Of a DNA stretch of 64,000 nucleotides, positions 1 to 8,636 are shown piece by piece. How positions within the stretch are numbered: the stretch's first letter is position 1; every line of letters begins with the position of its first letter. The stretch is taken from NCBI RefSeq assembly GCF_001405015.1, contig NZ_CYZX01000008.1, positions 1-64,000 on the forward strand, given 5' to 3'. Source of the DNA: Clostridium disporicum (GTDB taxonomy: Bacteria > Bacillota > Clostridia > Clostridiales > Clostridiaceae). Below the pieces are notes generated by a model. That model did no database searches. It was not told where the DNA came from and saw only the letters and a program-made list of their open reading frames with translations. The position numbers and the translations under genes were made by a program.

Positions 1-70
1 CTCGCTCGACTTGCATGTGTTAGGCATGCCGCCAGCGTTCGTCCTGAGCCAGGATCAAACTCTCAATAAA
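1..70 (-). rRNA. rrs: 16S ribosomal RNA, 5' end only
   Basis: On the minus strand this stretch reads as the universal 16S start, with AGAGTTTGATCCTGGCTCAG followed by the conserved GACGAACGCTGGCGGC region. Only about 70 nt of the gene lie in the window; the rest runs off the left edge. The mature 5' end is placed at about 70 by analogy with other 16S genes (about 7 nt before AGAGTTTG). The leader to its right contains the GATCTTTGAAAATTGAAC box (about 155-172) that is typical of clostridial rRNA leaders. Confidence 0.95.
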
Positions 71-202
71 AAGTTTAATCTGTTGCTCAAATTACTTTGA
101 GTCTTTAATATTTTAAAAACTCTCAAAAGAATTGCTGGTTCTTAATTTATATTCTGTTCAATTTTCAAAGATCATTTAGCAATCATTCCCGACTGCTTTT
201 TT

Positions 203-231
203 ATGATAACATTTATCTTTTTTGTTGTCAA
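203..231 (-). promoter_or_regulatory. rRNA operon promoter
   Basis: Minus strand: TTGACA (226-231), 17-bp spacer, TATCAT (203-208). It lies about 130 nt before the 16S start. This is a near-consensus sigma-A promoter. An A/T-rich tract directly upstream could act as an UP element, which is inference. Confidence 0.8.
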
Positions 232-239
232 CATATTTT

Positions 240-495
240 TTAAAAAGTTTTTTTAACTTTTAATCAATGTTTTCAACTCATCATCTTCAGTTATTTAATA
301 ATTACTGCCGACGACTTTTACTATGTTACCATCTTTCTTCATTTTCTTGCAATATTTGCATTTTATCTATTTTAATTATTTTTATATTACTCTTTTTTTC
401 TCTTTTTTTCTTATTTATTCATATATTGATACACCAGGATATGTGGAAGTTTATTTTTCATATTAACTAATATATTTACTTAGATTTCATTCATA
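240..495. other. AT-rich spacer without a recognisable gene
   Basis: The stretch between the rRNA promoter and the murD terminator is T-rich on the plus strand. The only open frame (267-470, plus) is low-complexity Phe/Leu/Ile sequence without a ribosome-binding site. I see no RNA gene or repeat here. Confidence 0.6.
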
Positions 496-500
496 AAAAT

Positions 501-530
501 GAGCTAGATTATATAAAAATACTCTAGCTC
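501..530 (-). terminator. Terminator after murD
   Basis: An 8-bp perfect inverted repeat, GAGCTAGA (501-508) and TCTAGCTC (523-530), has a 14-nt loop. On the minus strand it is followed by ATTTTTAT. It sits about 35 nt after the murD stop. The loop is long and the T-run short, so efficiency may be modest. Confidence 0.55.
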
Positions 531-563
531 ACTTTCTATTATCAAATTTAACTCATTTTCCTA

Positions 564-1943
564 TTAATTCGTAGCGTTGACTATTTCCTTAAACTTATTT
601 CCTCTTACTGCAAAATTAGGGAACATATCAAAGGATGCACATGCAGGAGATAAAGTTACTATATCCCCTTCAGTAGCTATCTTTCTTGAAACTTCTACAG
701 CTTCCTCTAAAGATTCAACCATTACAGTTGGAACATCTATACCTTTTTCTAATTTAAGTTTTTCAAAAGCTTCTTTTATTTTATATTTAGTAGCTCCTAA
801 AATTACTACTTCTTTAATATATGGATATCCATCTTCAGCTAATGGTTCAAAAGGAATATGCTTATCATACCCTCCAGCAATTAAAATCACTTTTTTATCA
901 AAAGCACGTAATCCAGCTACAGTTCTAGTAGGGGTTGATGCTATTGAATCATTATAATACTTAACACCATCAATCTCTCTTACAAATTCACATCTATGTT
1001 CAACCCCACCAAATGTCTCAGCTACATTTTTCATAGTTTCAATTTTTACATCATCTTTAGTCGCAGCAAATGCAGCTAAATAATTTTCTACATTATGCAT
1101 ACCTTTAATAATAATATTTTCTTTTTCACATACCTTCTTATCTTCTAGATATAAAGCACCTTCTTTATAATAAGCTCCATGCTCTAATACTCTCTTAGAA
1201 CTGAACTCTCTAATATGACCTTTAGCTTCTTTCTCAAATTCATAAGTTATCTCATCTTCTCTATTTACTACTAATATATCTGATTCATTTTGATATAAGA
1301 AAATATTCTTCTTAGAATCTATATATTCTTGCATTCCTTTATGCATGTCTAAATGATTAGGTGTAAGATTTGTTACTATGGCAACATCTACTGGTAAGTT
1401 CATAGTCATAAGTTGGAAACTAGATAACTCTAAGACAACCCTATGCTCGTCTTCAATTTCTTCAATATTAGCAAATAGAGGTGTACCTATATTACCACCC
1501 ACCCAAGTTTTATATCCTTCAGCTTCTAAGAGCTTCGCTACTATACTTGTAGTTGTAGTCTTCCCATCAGAACCTGTAATTGCATATACTTTACCTTTAC
1601 AGTATCTAACGAACTCTTCCATCTCAGACGTTACATAAGCGCCTTCATTTTTAACTTTAACTAAGGCATCACAATCTATTCTCATAGAAGGAGTCTTAAA
1701 AACAACTTCAAATCCAGTAAGATTATCAAGATAATGTTCTCCTAGCTCCATCTTTACACCTTTAGATATAAAGTCATCATAAACCCCACCTAAATCTTCT
1801 TTAGTTTTCTTATCAAAAGCTGTAACTTCAGACCCTAGTTTTAATAAAAAGTTTATTAAAGGAATATTACTAACCCCTATTCCAACTACTGCAACTTTTT
1901 TATTTTTAATAAATTCCTTAAATTCTTTAAAATCTCTTTTCAT
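564..1943 (-). CDS. murD: UDP-N-acetylmuramoylalanine--D-glutamate ligase MurD
   Basis: Cytoplasmic Mur ligase that adds D-glutamate to UDP-MurNAc-L-Ala, the second peptide step of peptidoglycan precursor synthesis. The 459-residue protein has the MurD order: an N-terminal Rossmann-type UMAG-binding domain (VVGIGVSN near the start), a central ATPase domain with P-loop GSDGKTTTT (about 124-132), and a C-terminal domain with SPACASFDMF. The P-loop has Ser-Asp where the commoner Mur motif has Thr-Asn. The start is the ATG at 1943, preceded by CTGGAGG with a 4-nt gap; an upstream ATG at 1976 would add 11 residues and include this ribosome-binding site. It has hairpins on both sides and appears monocistronic. 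murC lies far away at 51692, so this is not a dcw cluster. Confidence 0.95.
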   Translation of the reverse strand: MKRDFKEFKEFIKNKKVAVVGIGVSNIPLINFLLKLGSEVTAFDKKTKEDLGGVYDDFISKGVKMELGEHYLDNLTGFEVVFKTPSMRIDCDALVKVKNEGAYVTSEMEEFVRYCKGKVYAITGSDGKTTTTSIVAKLLEAEGYKTWVGGNIGTPLFANIEEIEDEHRVVLELSSFQLMTMNLPVDVAIVTNLTPNHLDMHKGMQEYIDSKKNIFLYQNESDILVVNREDEITYEFEKEAKGHIREFSSKRVLEHGAYYKEGALYLEDKKVCEKENIIIKGMHNVENYLAAFAATKDDVKIETMKNVAETFGGVEHRCEFVREIDGVKYYNDSIASTPTRTVAGLRAFDKKVILIAGGYDKHIPFEPLAEDGYPYIKEVVILGATKYKIKEAFEKLKLEKGIDVPTVMVESLEEAVEVSRKIATEGDIVTLSPACASFDMFPNFAVRGNKFKEIVNATN

Positions 1944-2078
1944 AATATCCTCCAGAGCAAAAATAATCCTATACAAATCTCTACATATTTGAATTTTATC
2001 CCATACATAAAATTATTATAACATCATAACTTATTATATTCTATTAATCCTAAATTTCGCTACAGATATATAAATAAA

Positions 2079-2103
2079 GGGCTGTTTGTTTATCAAACAG
2101 CCC
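2079..2103 (-). terminator. Terminator after glyS
   Basis: Perfect 10-bp stem GGGCTGTTTG (2079-2088) and CAAACAGCCC (2094-2103) with a 5-nt loop, followed on the minus strand by TTTATTTAT. It lies just after the glyS stop at 2112. Confidence 0.85.
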
Positions 2104-2111
2104 TAATTACA

Positions 2112-3503
2112 TTAAAACTCTAAGCTCTTAGCTATAAAGTCATTTAATTCTTCAATTTTAACTCTTTCTTGTGTCATAGAATCTCTATGTCTTATAGTTA
2201 CACATCCATCATTTTCTGTTTCGAAGTCAATTGTTATACAGAATGGAGTACCTATTTCATCTTGTCTTCTATATCTCTTACCTATACTTCCAGTTTCATC
2301 ATATTCAATATTGAAGTTTTTAGAAAGCATATCATAAACTTCATCAGCTTTTTCTGATAACTTCTTAGATAATGGAAGTACAGCAGCTTTATATGGAGCT
2401 AATGCAGGATGTAAGTGCATTACAGTTCTAACATCTCCACCTTCTAATTCTTCTTCATCATATGCATCTACTAAGAATGCTAATGCAACTCTATCTGCTC
2501 CTAATGATGGTTCTATACAGTATGGAACATATTTTTCATTAGTTGTTGGGTCTAAATAAGTCATATCTGTTCCTGAATGTTCAGCATGCTTCTTTAAGTC
2601 ATAGTCTGTTCTATCAGCTATTCCCCAAAGTTCTCCCCAACCAAATGGGAATAAATATTCTATATCAGATGTTGCATTTGAGTAGAATGATAATTCTTCT
2701 TCACCATGATCTCTCATTCTTAAACATTCAGCTTTTACACCTAAGTTTAATAAGAAGTTCCAGCAGTAATCTTTCCAGTATCCAAACCATTCTAAATCTG
2801 TTCCTGGTTTGCAGAAGAATTCTAATTCCATTTGTTCGAATTCTCTTGTTCTGAAAGTGAAGTTACCTGGAGTTATTTCATTTCTGAAAGATTTACCTAT
2901 TTGAGCTATACCAAATGGAACTTTCTTTCTTGATGTTCTTTGAACTGATTTAAAGTTAACAAATATACCTTGAGCAGTTTCTGGTCTTAAGTATACAGTG
3001 CTAGCTGAATCTTCTGTTATCCCTTGGAATGTCTTGAACATTAAGTTGAACTTTCTTATATCAGTGTAGTTCATTTTTCCACACTTAGGACAAACTATGT
3101 TGTTCTTAGTTATATATTCCATTAATTCTTCATTAGTCCATCCATCAGCTGAAGCAACTTCTACTCCACTTTCTGTCATATGATCTTCAACTAATTTATC
3201 AGCTCTAAATCTTGATTTACATTCTTTACAGTCCATAAGTGGATCTGAGAATCCGCCAACGTGTCCTGATGCAACCCAAACTTCTGGATTCATTAATATT
3301 GCACAATCAACACCAACATTATATGGGCTTTCTTGTACGAACTTCTTCCACCAAGCTTTTTTAACATTATTTTTAAATTCTACTCCTAATGGGCCGTAAT
3401 CCCATGAATTCGCTAATCCACCGTATATTTCTGATCCAGGGAATACAAATCCTCTACTCTTACATAAAGCAACTATTTTTTCCATAGTTTTTTCTACTGC
3501 CAT
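2112..3503 (-). CDS. glyS: Glycyl-tRNA synthetase, single-chain type
   Basis: Class II aminoacyl-tRNA synthetase that charges tRNA-Gly. At 463 residues it is the homodimeric GlyQS-like form, not the alpha2beta2 GlyQ/GlyS form. It starts with the family signature KSRGFVFPGSEIYGG. It has a zinc-type pair of Cys clusters (CKEC and CPKCG), class II motif 2 around FRNEITPGNF-TFRTREFEQME, motif 3 near EPSLGADRVALAFL, and a C-terminal anticodon-binding domain. The ATG at 3503 follows AGGAGGAATCAT. The gene is preceded by a T-box leader and followed by a strong terminator, so it is a single-gene unit controlled by uncharged tRNA-Gly. Confidence 0.96.
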   Translation of the reverse strand: MAVEKTMEKIVALCKSRGFVFPGSEIYGGLANSWDYGPLGVEFKNNVKKAWWKKFVQESPYNVGVDCAILMNPEVWVASGHVGGFSDPLMDCKECKSRFRADKLVEDHMTESGVEVASADGWTNEELMEYITKNNIVCPKCGKMNYTDIRKFNLMFKTFQGITEDSASTVYLRPETAQGIFVNFKSVQRTSRKKVPFGIAQIGKSFRNEITPGNFTFRTREFEQMELEFFCKPGTDLEWFGYWKDYCWNFLLNLGVKAECLRMRDHGEEELSFYSNATSDIEYLFPFGWGELWGIADRTDYDLKKHAEHSGTDMTYLDPTTNEKYVPYCIEPSLGADRVALAFLVDAYDEEELEGGDVRTVMHLHPALAPYKAAVLPLSKKLSEKADEVYDMLSKNFNIEYDETGSIGKRYRRQDEIGTPFCITIDFETENDGCVTIRHRDSMTQERVKIEELNDFIAKSLEF

Positions 3504-3576
3504 ATATGATTCCTCCTAAATTTAATTGATAGTTAATAATTAATATTGAATAGTAAAGATTAATTTTTTGACCAGT

Positions 3577-3594
3577 TAATTATTCATTATTAAT
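3577..3594. repeat. Dispersed AT-rich 18-mer, copy 1
   Basis: TAATTATTCATTATTAAT occurs here between the glyS start codon and its T-box terminator, and again exactly at 28799-28816 after spoIIE. Neighbouring sequence (AGTTAATAATTAATATT) also resembles the flank of the other copy. Confidence 0.45.
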
Positions 3595-3609
3595 CATTAA
3601 ATAATTTTT

Positions 3610-3809
3610 TATAATAAAAAAAGCCCTAAAACCACAAAGGGACGAAATAACTATTCCGCGGTTCCACCCTTCTTGGCTTAAGCCCATCTTTAAAATAATA
3701 CACTCCAAAGCTCCATTCATTTTACATTCCTAATGATTTACACCAACCATCATCTCTCTTAAAGAAATATTAAAACTACTCCTCTTTTTCACAGCGTTTA
3801 TTAAATTAT
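3610..3809 (-). promoter_or_regulatory. T-box riboswitch (glycine)
   Basis: The minus strand carries the T-box core AGGGTGGAACCGCGG (3656-3670), then a GTCCCTTTGTGG...AGGG terminator stem and a run of T (about 3612-3645). Upstream is the apical stem-I pattern with AGAGAGATGATGG. Aligned with B. subtilis glyQS from memory, the specifier is GGA (3712-3714), a Gly codon, which fits the downstream gene. Low uncharged tRNA-Gly should terminate transcription; high levels stabilise the antiterminator. Confidence 0.92.
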
Positions 3810-3815
3810 ATATTA

Positions 3816-3843
3816 ATTTTACCAAAACACATGTATATGTCAA
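3816..3843 (-). promoter_or_regulatory. Promoter of glyS T-box transcript
   Basis: Minus strand: TTGACA (3838-3843), 16-bp spacer, TAAAAT (3816-3821), placed immediately before the leader's first stem. Confidence 0.65.
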
Positions 3844-3908
3844 GCAAATTAGCATTATACGTCATTACATAAATTATTATGTTTTAAAAATTATTTTGAA
3901 TAAAGAAA

Positions 3909-3952
3909 AAGAGTTTTGTAAAATCAGACTAATCTGTTCTTACAAAACTCTT
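3909..3952 (-). terminator. Terminator after tRNA-Asn cluster
   Basis: A 12-bp perfect stem, AAGAGTTTTGTA (3909-3920) and TACAAAACTCTT (3941-3952), has a 20-nt loop. On the minus strand it is followed by TTTCTTTA. It ends the three-tRNA transcript. Confidence 0.8.
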
Positions 3953-3964
3953 CTAAAATAAAAA

Positions 3965-4039
<75 letters not shown>

Positions 4040-4132
4040 ATGCTATGGTTATCCAAATCTTCGATTTAATTAATAACCTTGTACTTATCAACGCTAGTTG
4101 AGTAAGTTACCTTCTTTTTATTAAGTTTAAAA

Positions 4133-4207
<75 letters not shown>

Positions 4208-4305
4208 ATGCTATGATTCTCTAAATCTCCGATTTAGTTAGAATCTTGTACTCCTCAACTCTGTTGAGTGAGTTTCCTTTAAACTTTTGCAATGAAGTTT
4301 TAAAA

Positions 4306-4380
<75 letters not shown>

Positions 4381-4397
4381 ACGTCATTGCATAATCT

Positions 4398-4425
4398 ATT
4401 ATATCAACTTTTATATAAAATGCAA
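4398..4425 (-). promoter_or_regulatory. Promoter of tRNA-Asn cluster
   Basis: Minus strand: TTGCAT (4420-4425), 16-bp spacer ending in TGA, TATAAT (4398-4403). TGATATAAT forms an extended -10. It lies 18 nt before the first tRNA-Asn. Confidence 0.75.
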
Positions 4426-4542
4426 CCCCTTTTGTTCATTTTTTTATAAATTTTTATTTTATTTATTTTTTAGCTATTTATCTCACTTAAAACTCTACTA
4501 TTATTTCAATATTAATTATTAAATTTTAATTCTTAACAAAGC

Positions 4543-4564
4543 AAAACCGCCTTTCGGCGGTTTT
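4543..4564. terminator. Terminator after lysS (possibly bidirectional)
   Basis: A 9-bp stem, AAAACCGCC and GGCGGTTTT, has a 4-nt loop (GAAA on the minus strand). It abuts the lysS stop codon at 4568. The T-run is best on the plus strand (six T), but the stem itself ends in TTTT on the minus strand. Confidence 0.8.
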
Positions 4565-4567
4565 TTA

Positions 4568-6073
4568 CTAGTTTAATGGTTTCATTGTTGGGAATAGTAT
4601 AACATCTCTTATTGACGCTGAATCAGTTAAGAACATTACTAATCTATCTATTCCTATTCCAAGACCACCTGTTGGTGGCATACCTGTTTCTAATGCGCTC
4701 ATGAATTCTTCATCGATCATGTAAGCTTCATCATCCCCAAGTTCTCTTTCTTTAGCTTGTTGAGCAAATCTTTCTCTTTGAACTATAGGATCATTTAATT
4801 CAGAATATGCATTACATAATTCTCTACCAAACACGAATCCTTCAAATCTTTCAGTGAACATTTCATTTCCTCTCTTTTTCTTTGTAAGAGGTGAAATTTC
4901 TACTGGATAATCTATAATGAATGTTGGTTGGATCATATGCTGTTCACAGAATTCTTCATATAACATATTTAATACTTCACCTTTAGTTACAGTATTTAAT
5001 GGTTTTGGGAATTCTAAATGCTTTTCTTTAGCAATAGCTTGAGCTTCTTCATTTGTTTTAATTTCATTGAAGTCTATTCCAGCATATTCCTTAACAGCAT
5101 CAACCATAGTTATTCTTCTCCATGGTGCTTTAAAGTCAATTTCAGTACCTTGGTAAGTAACCTTAGTTGTTCCATTTACCTTTTTACAAACATATTCAAT
5201 CATATTTTCAGTTATTTCCATCATATCGTTATAATCAGCATAAGCTTCATATAGCTCTATCATAGTGAATTCTGGGTTATGTCTTACTGACATACCTTCA
5301 TTTCTGAAGTTTTTACCCATATCATATACTTTTTCAAGACCAGCAACAATTAATCTCTTTAAGTATAATTCTGTTGCTATTCTTAAATACATATCTATAT
5401 CTAATGTATTATGATGAGTTATAAATGGTCTTGCAGCAGCTCCACCAGCTATAGCACCTAATATTGGTGTTTCAACTTCTAAGAATCCTCTATTATCTAA
5501 GAATTCTCTTATCCCTTTAATAATTTGAGTTCTCTTAATTATAGTTTCTTTAACTTCTGGATTAGTTATTATATCTACTTCTCTTTGTCTATATCTTAAA
5601 TCTGGATCTTTTAAACCGTGCCATTTTTCAGGAAGTGGTTTTAAAGATTTACAAATTAACTCTATTTCTTTAGCCTTAACTGATACTTCACCTGTTTTAG
5701 TTTTAAAAACTTCCCCAGTACAAGCAACCCAGTCACCTATGTCATTTGTCTTATATTGCTTTAAAGCTTCTTCTCCAACTTCATCAATCTTTATGAATAA
5801 TTGAATTTTTCCGTCTCTGTCATGGATATCTGAGAAAACAACTTTTCCTTGTCCTCTCTTTGACATAATTCTTCCTGCTACTGTTACTTCTTTACCTTCT
5901 AAAGTATCAAAGTTATCTTTTACTTCTTTTGAAGAGTGAGTTCTATTTACTTTGTATACATCAAAAGGATCCTTTCCTTCAGCTTGTAACTTTGCTAACT
6001 TTTCTCTTCTTAAAGCTTCTTGCTCACTGAACTGAGATTCTAGCTCTTGTATATTCATTTCTTCAGTTGACAT
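4568..6073 (-). CDS. lysS: Lysyl-tRNA synthetase, class II
   Basis: Charges tRNA-Lys. The 501-residue protein has an N-terminal OB-fold anticodon-binding domain (about 60-160, with VAGRIMSKRGQGKVVFSDI) and a class II catalytic core. The core shows motif 2 FRNEGMSVRHNPEFTMIE and motif 3 near TGGLGIGIDRLVMFL, both normal. The ATG at 6073 has GGAGG 8 nt upstream. It lies 15 nt after greA and is very probably transcribed with it from the promoter at 6645-6673. Confidence 0.97.
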   Translation of the reverse strand: MSTEEMNIQELESQFSEQEALRREKLAKLQAEGKDPFDVYKVNRTHSSKEVKDNFDTLEGKEVTVAGRIMSKRGQGKVVFSDIHDRDGKIQLFIKIDEVGEEALKQYKTNDIGDWVACTGEVFKTKTGEVSVKAKEIELICKSLKPLPEKWHGLKDPDLRYRQREVDIITNPEVKETIIKRTQIIKGIREFLDNRGFLEVETPILGAIAGGAAARPFITHHNTLDIDMYLRIATELYLKRLIVAGLEKVYDMGKNFRNEGMSVRHNPEFTMIELYEAYADYNDMMEITENMIEYVCKKVNGTTKVTYQGTEIDFKAPWRRITMVDAVKEYAGIDFNEIKTNEEAQAIAKEKHLEFPKPLNTVTKGEVLNMLYEEFCEQHMIQPTFIIDYPVEISPLTKKKRGNEMFTERFEGFVFGRELCNAYSELNDPIVQRERFAQQAKERELGDDEAYMIDEEFMSALETGMPPTGGLGIGIDRLVMFLTDSASIRDVILFPTMKPLN

Positions 6074-6088
6074 TAATTATACCTCCAA

Positions 6089-6571
6089 TTAAGCTCTTCT
6101 AATTCCTAGAACTTCGAACTTACTTACTCCTTCTGGAACAGTAACTTCTACAACATCCCCAACTTTTTTACCTAGTAATGCTTCTCCTACTGGTGATTCA
6201 TTTGAGATTTTAAAGTTCATTGGATCTGCTTCTGCTGATCCTACTATTGTGTATTCAACTTCCTCATCAAAGTCATAATCCATAAGCTTAACTACTGATC
6301 CTACTGAAACTGTATCGCTTGGGATTTCACTTTCATCTACAACTTGTGCATTTTTTAACATATTTTCTAATTGAAGAATTCTTCCTTCTGTAAATGCTTG
6401 GTCGTTCTTTGCTTCATCATATTCTGAGTTTTCACTTAAGTCCCCATACCCTAAAGCTACCTTGATCTTTTCAGTTATTTCTTTTCTTTTAACTGTTTTT
6501 AGATATTCTAACTCTTCTTCTAGCTTTTTAACTCCTTCATAAGTCATTATAAACTTTTTTGTTTGACTCAT
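6089..6571 (-). CDS. greA: Transcription elongation factor GreA
   Basis: Binds RNA polymerase in the secondary channel and stimulates cleavage of backtracked RNA. At 160 residues it has the normal family length. It has an N-terminal antiparallel coiled coil (about 8-78) with the acidic tip region GDLSENSEYDEAK, and a C-terminal FKBP-like domain ending in VPEGVSKFEVLGI. The ATG at 6571 is preceded by GGGGAG. It is the first gene of the greA-lysS unit, an arrangement also found in other clostridia. Confidence 0.96.
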   Translation of the reverse strand: MSQTKKFIMTYEGVKKLEEELEYLKTVKRKEITEKIKVALGYGDLSENSEYDEAKNDQAFTEGRILQLENMLKNAQVVDESEIPSDTVSVGSVVKLMDYDFDEEVEYTIVGSAEADPMNFKISNESPVGEALLGKKVGDVVEVTVPEGVSKFEVLGIRRA

Positions 6572-6644
6572 ATCTTTCTCCCCTTCGAATCTTACTTTAT
6601 TAAATCCCTATTTATAGGTTAATAATCTTGAAATCATTTTAAAT

Positions 6645-6673
6645 ATTATAAAGCAGCACTTTTAATATGTCAA
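6645..6673 (-). promoter_or_regulatory. Promoter of greA-lysS
   Basis: A perfect sigma-A consensus on the minus strand: TTGACA (6668-6673), 17-bp spacer, TATAAT (6645-6650). The greA ATG is about 75 nt downstream. It separates greA-lysS from the dusB gene before it. Confidence 0.88.
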
Positions 6674-6752
6674 TAAAATTACAAACCATAAAAGGCAGTA
6701 CTTTCTTTAATAATATTCTGTATTTTCATATAAATTACACTATAGTATTATA

Positions 6753-7721
6753 TTATCTCAAAACATTTTTATACTCATTTAATATTTCTATAACATTAGA
6801 ACTCTTATCCATTGAATTAATAGTGTTTCTTAACTCACTACTATTTGGTAATCCTTTAAGATACCACGATGCATGTTTTCTCATTTCTCTTACAGCTTTA
6901 TGTTCTCCATCATATTTTAAAGCTAACTCATAATGTCTTATACACATATTTATTCTTTCTAAATCAGTTACAATAGAAGCATCTTTACCATTTAGAACAT
7001 CTTCTATCTGCTTAAATATCCATGGATTTCCCATACTACCTCTTGCAATCATAATAGCATCACAATTGGTAATTTTTTTCATATTCAATGCATCTTCAGG
7101 TGTAAATACATCTCCATTTCCTATTACAGGAATTGAAACAGAATTCTTCACCTTAGCTATTATATCCCAATCTGCTTTACCTTCATACATTTGTTTTTTT
7201 GTTCTTCCATGAATTGCTATTGCATCAGCACCTGCTTCCTCTAAAGCCTTACCAAATTCTACAGCATTAATATTTTCTTCATCATAGCCTTTTCTAAACT
7301 TTACAGTTACAGGCTTGTTCGAGACCTTCTTTATACTACTTACTATTTCTGCTGCTAATTTAGGATTTTTCATCAAAGCAGATCCTTCATCATTTTTTGT
7401 TATTTTGGGCGCAGGACATCCCATATTTATATCTAAGATACAAATATCTTCTCTTGGATTAAAATATTTCTCAACCACTTCCGCCATTATTTTAGGATCA
7501 TTTCCAAAAATCTGAGCTGCTACTGGTTTTTCTTCATCCGCTATTCTTAATAATGCTTTAGTGTTATCACTTCCATAATATAATGCTTTTGCACTAACCA
7601 TTTCAGTATAAACTAATCCACATCCCATTTCTTTGCATAATCCTCTAAAGGAAATATCAGTAACTCCTGCCATTGGTGCTAAGAAAACATTATTATTAAA
7701 AGTAAGGTTTCCTATTTTCAT
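6753..7721 (-). CDS. dusB: tRNA-dihydrouridine synthase (DusB/NifR3 family)
   Basis: An FMN- and NADPH-dependent enzyme that reduces specific uridines of tRNA. The 322-residue protein has a TIM-barrel with the family hallmarks: LAPMAGVTDISFR near the start, the active-site Cys in DINMGCPAPKI, AIHGRTKKQMYEG, and GNGDVFTPEDA. The ATG at 7721 is 6 nt after the coaX stop, and its ribosome-binding site (GGAG) lies in the last coaX codons, so the two are translationally linked. The coaX-dusB neighbourhood is conserved in Firmicutes. The exact uridine position modified cannot be read from sequence. Confidence 0.94.
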   Translation of the reverse strand: MKIGNLTFNNNVFLAPMAGVTDISFRGLCKEMGCGLVYTEMVSAKALYYGSDNTKALLRIADEEKPVAAQIFGNDPKIMAEVVEKYFNPREDICILDINMGCPAPKITKNDEGSALMKNPKLAAEIVSSIKKVSNKPVTVKFRKGYDEENINAVEFGKALEEAGADAIAIHGRTKKQMYEGKADWDIIAKVKNSVSIPVIGNGDVFTPEDALNMKKITNCDAIMIARGSMGNPWIFKQIEDVLNGKDASIVTDLERINMCIRHYELALKYDGEHKAVREMRKHASWYLKGLPNSSELRNTINSMDKSSNVIEILNEYKNVLR

Positions 7722-7727
7722 CTTTTG

Positions 7728-8507
7728 TTACTCCTTATTCTTTTCGTATATTATTCTTAACCCCTCTAATGTTAAATCACCTTTAACTTCATCTATAACA
7801 TCTGTATGTCTAGCAATTGTATTTGCCAAACCTCCAGTAGCTATTACAAAAGGTTCTTCTAACCCTAATCTTTTCATCTCTTCTTTAGTATTTTTAACAA
7901 TATATTCAACCTGTCCTATATATCCATAAAGAATTCCAGCTTGCATACTTGTTATTGTGTTTTTACATATAATATTTTTAGGTACCTCTAGCTCTATTCT
8001 TGGTAATTTAGCTGCTCTTTCAAACAAAGCATCTGAAGCTATCTTTATTCCTGGAGATATACATCCACCTAAGTAATTACCTTCCTTAGTTAGGGCACAA
8101 TAAGTTGTCGCTGTACCAAAATCTATTATTATTGAATCTCTATTATAAAGTTCATTTGCCGCTACAGCATTTACAATTCTATCTGCTCCTACTTCCTTAG
8201 GATTATCATACTTTATGTTAATTCCAGTTTTGATTCCCGGTCCAACAATTATAGGTTCTATATCAAAACTTTTTCTAACCATATTCTCCAAAGAATGCAT
8301 TATATTAGGTACAACTGATGATATGATTATACCTTTTACTTTTTTAGGATCTAAATCATTTTGAACAAATAACTGCATAAGTTGAATACTATATTCATCA
8401 GAAGTTTTTTTTGTGTCTGTAGAAATTCTCCAACTAGCTATATATTCGTTTTCATTATATATTCCAATAACTATGTTCGTATTTCCCACATCTACTAACA
8501 ATATCAT
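7728..8507 (-). CDS. coaX: Type III pantothenate kinase
   Basis: Phosphorylates pantothenate, the first step of coenzyme A synthesis. The 259-residue protein begins with the ASKHA phosphate motif DVGNTNIVIG. It also has GADRIVNAVAA, the DFGTATTYCAL motif, GGCISPGI, and ATGGLANTI. Type III kinases need a monovalent cation and resist CoA feedback (family knowledge). The ATG at 8507 has GGTGG upstream. It is followed by dusB with 6 nt between the reading frames. Confidence 0.95.
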   Translation of the reverse strand: MILLVDVGNTNIVIGIYNENEYIASWRISTDTKKTSDEYSIQLMQLFVQNDLDPKKVKGIIISSVVPNIMHSLENMVRKSFDIEPIIVGPGIKTGINIKYDNPKEVGADRIVNAVAANELYNRDSIIIDFGTATTYCALTKEGNYLGGCISPGIKIASDALFERAAKLPRIELEVPKNIICKNTITSMQAGILYGYIGQVEYIVKNTKEEMKRLGLEEPFVIATGGLANTIARHTDVIDEVKGDLTLEGLRIIYEKNKE

Positions 8508-8534
8508 ACAAGCACCACCTTAATATAATTAAAA

Positions 8535-8550
8535 GCAGCCTTTAAGCTGC
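8535..8550 (-). terminator. Probable terminator after fhs
   Basis: A short stem, GCAGC (8535-8539) and GCTGC (8546-8550), has a 6-nt loop. On the minus strand it is followed by TTTTAATTATATT. It lies between the fhs stop and coaX. Confidence 0.5.
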
Positions 8551-8636
8551 CTTTAATCTTTATATCCTAATAATTTAATCAATACTTTAATTTTAACAAT
8601 TACATAACTTTTGTCAAGTATTTAGACGCTGTCACT

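Noticed and set aside
267..470. Open frame of 67 codons upstream of the rRNA promoter
   Set aside because: No ribosome-binding site, low-complexity Phe/Leu/Ile/Tyr composition from T-rich DNA; no family resemblance.
577..1638. Plus-strand frames within murD (577-957, 1378-1638)
   Set aside because: Shadows of murD in the opposite strand, no ribosome-binding sites; murD is complete and well conserved.
564..1943. Ser-Asp in the MurD P-loop (GSDGKTT) as a defect
   Set aside because: The Gly-Lys-Thr core is intact and the rest of the enzyme is normal; I take it as a lineage variant.
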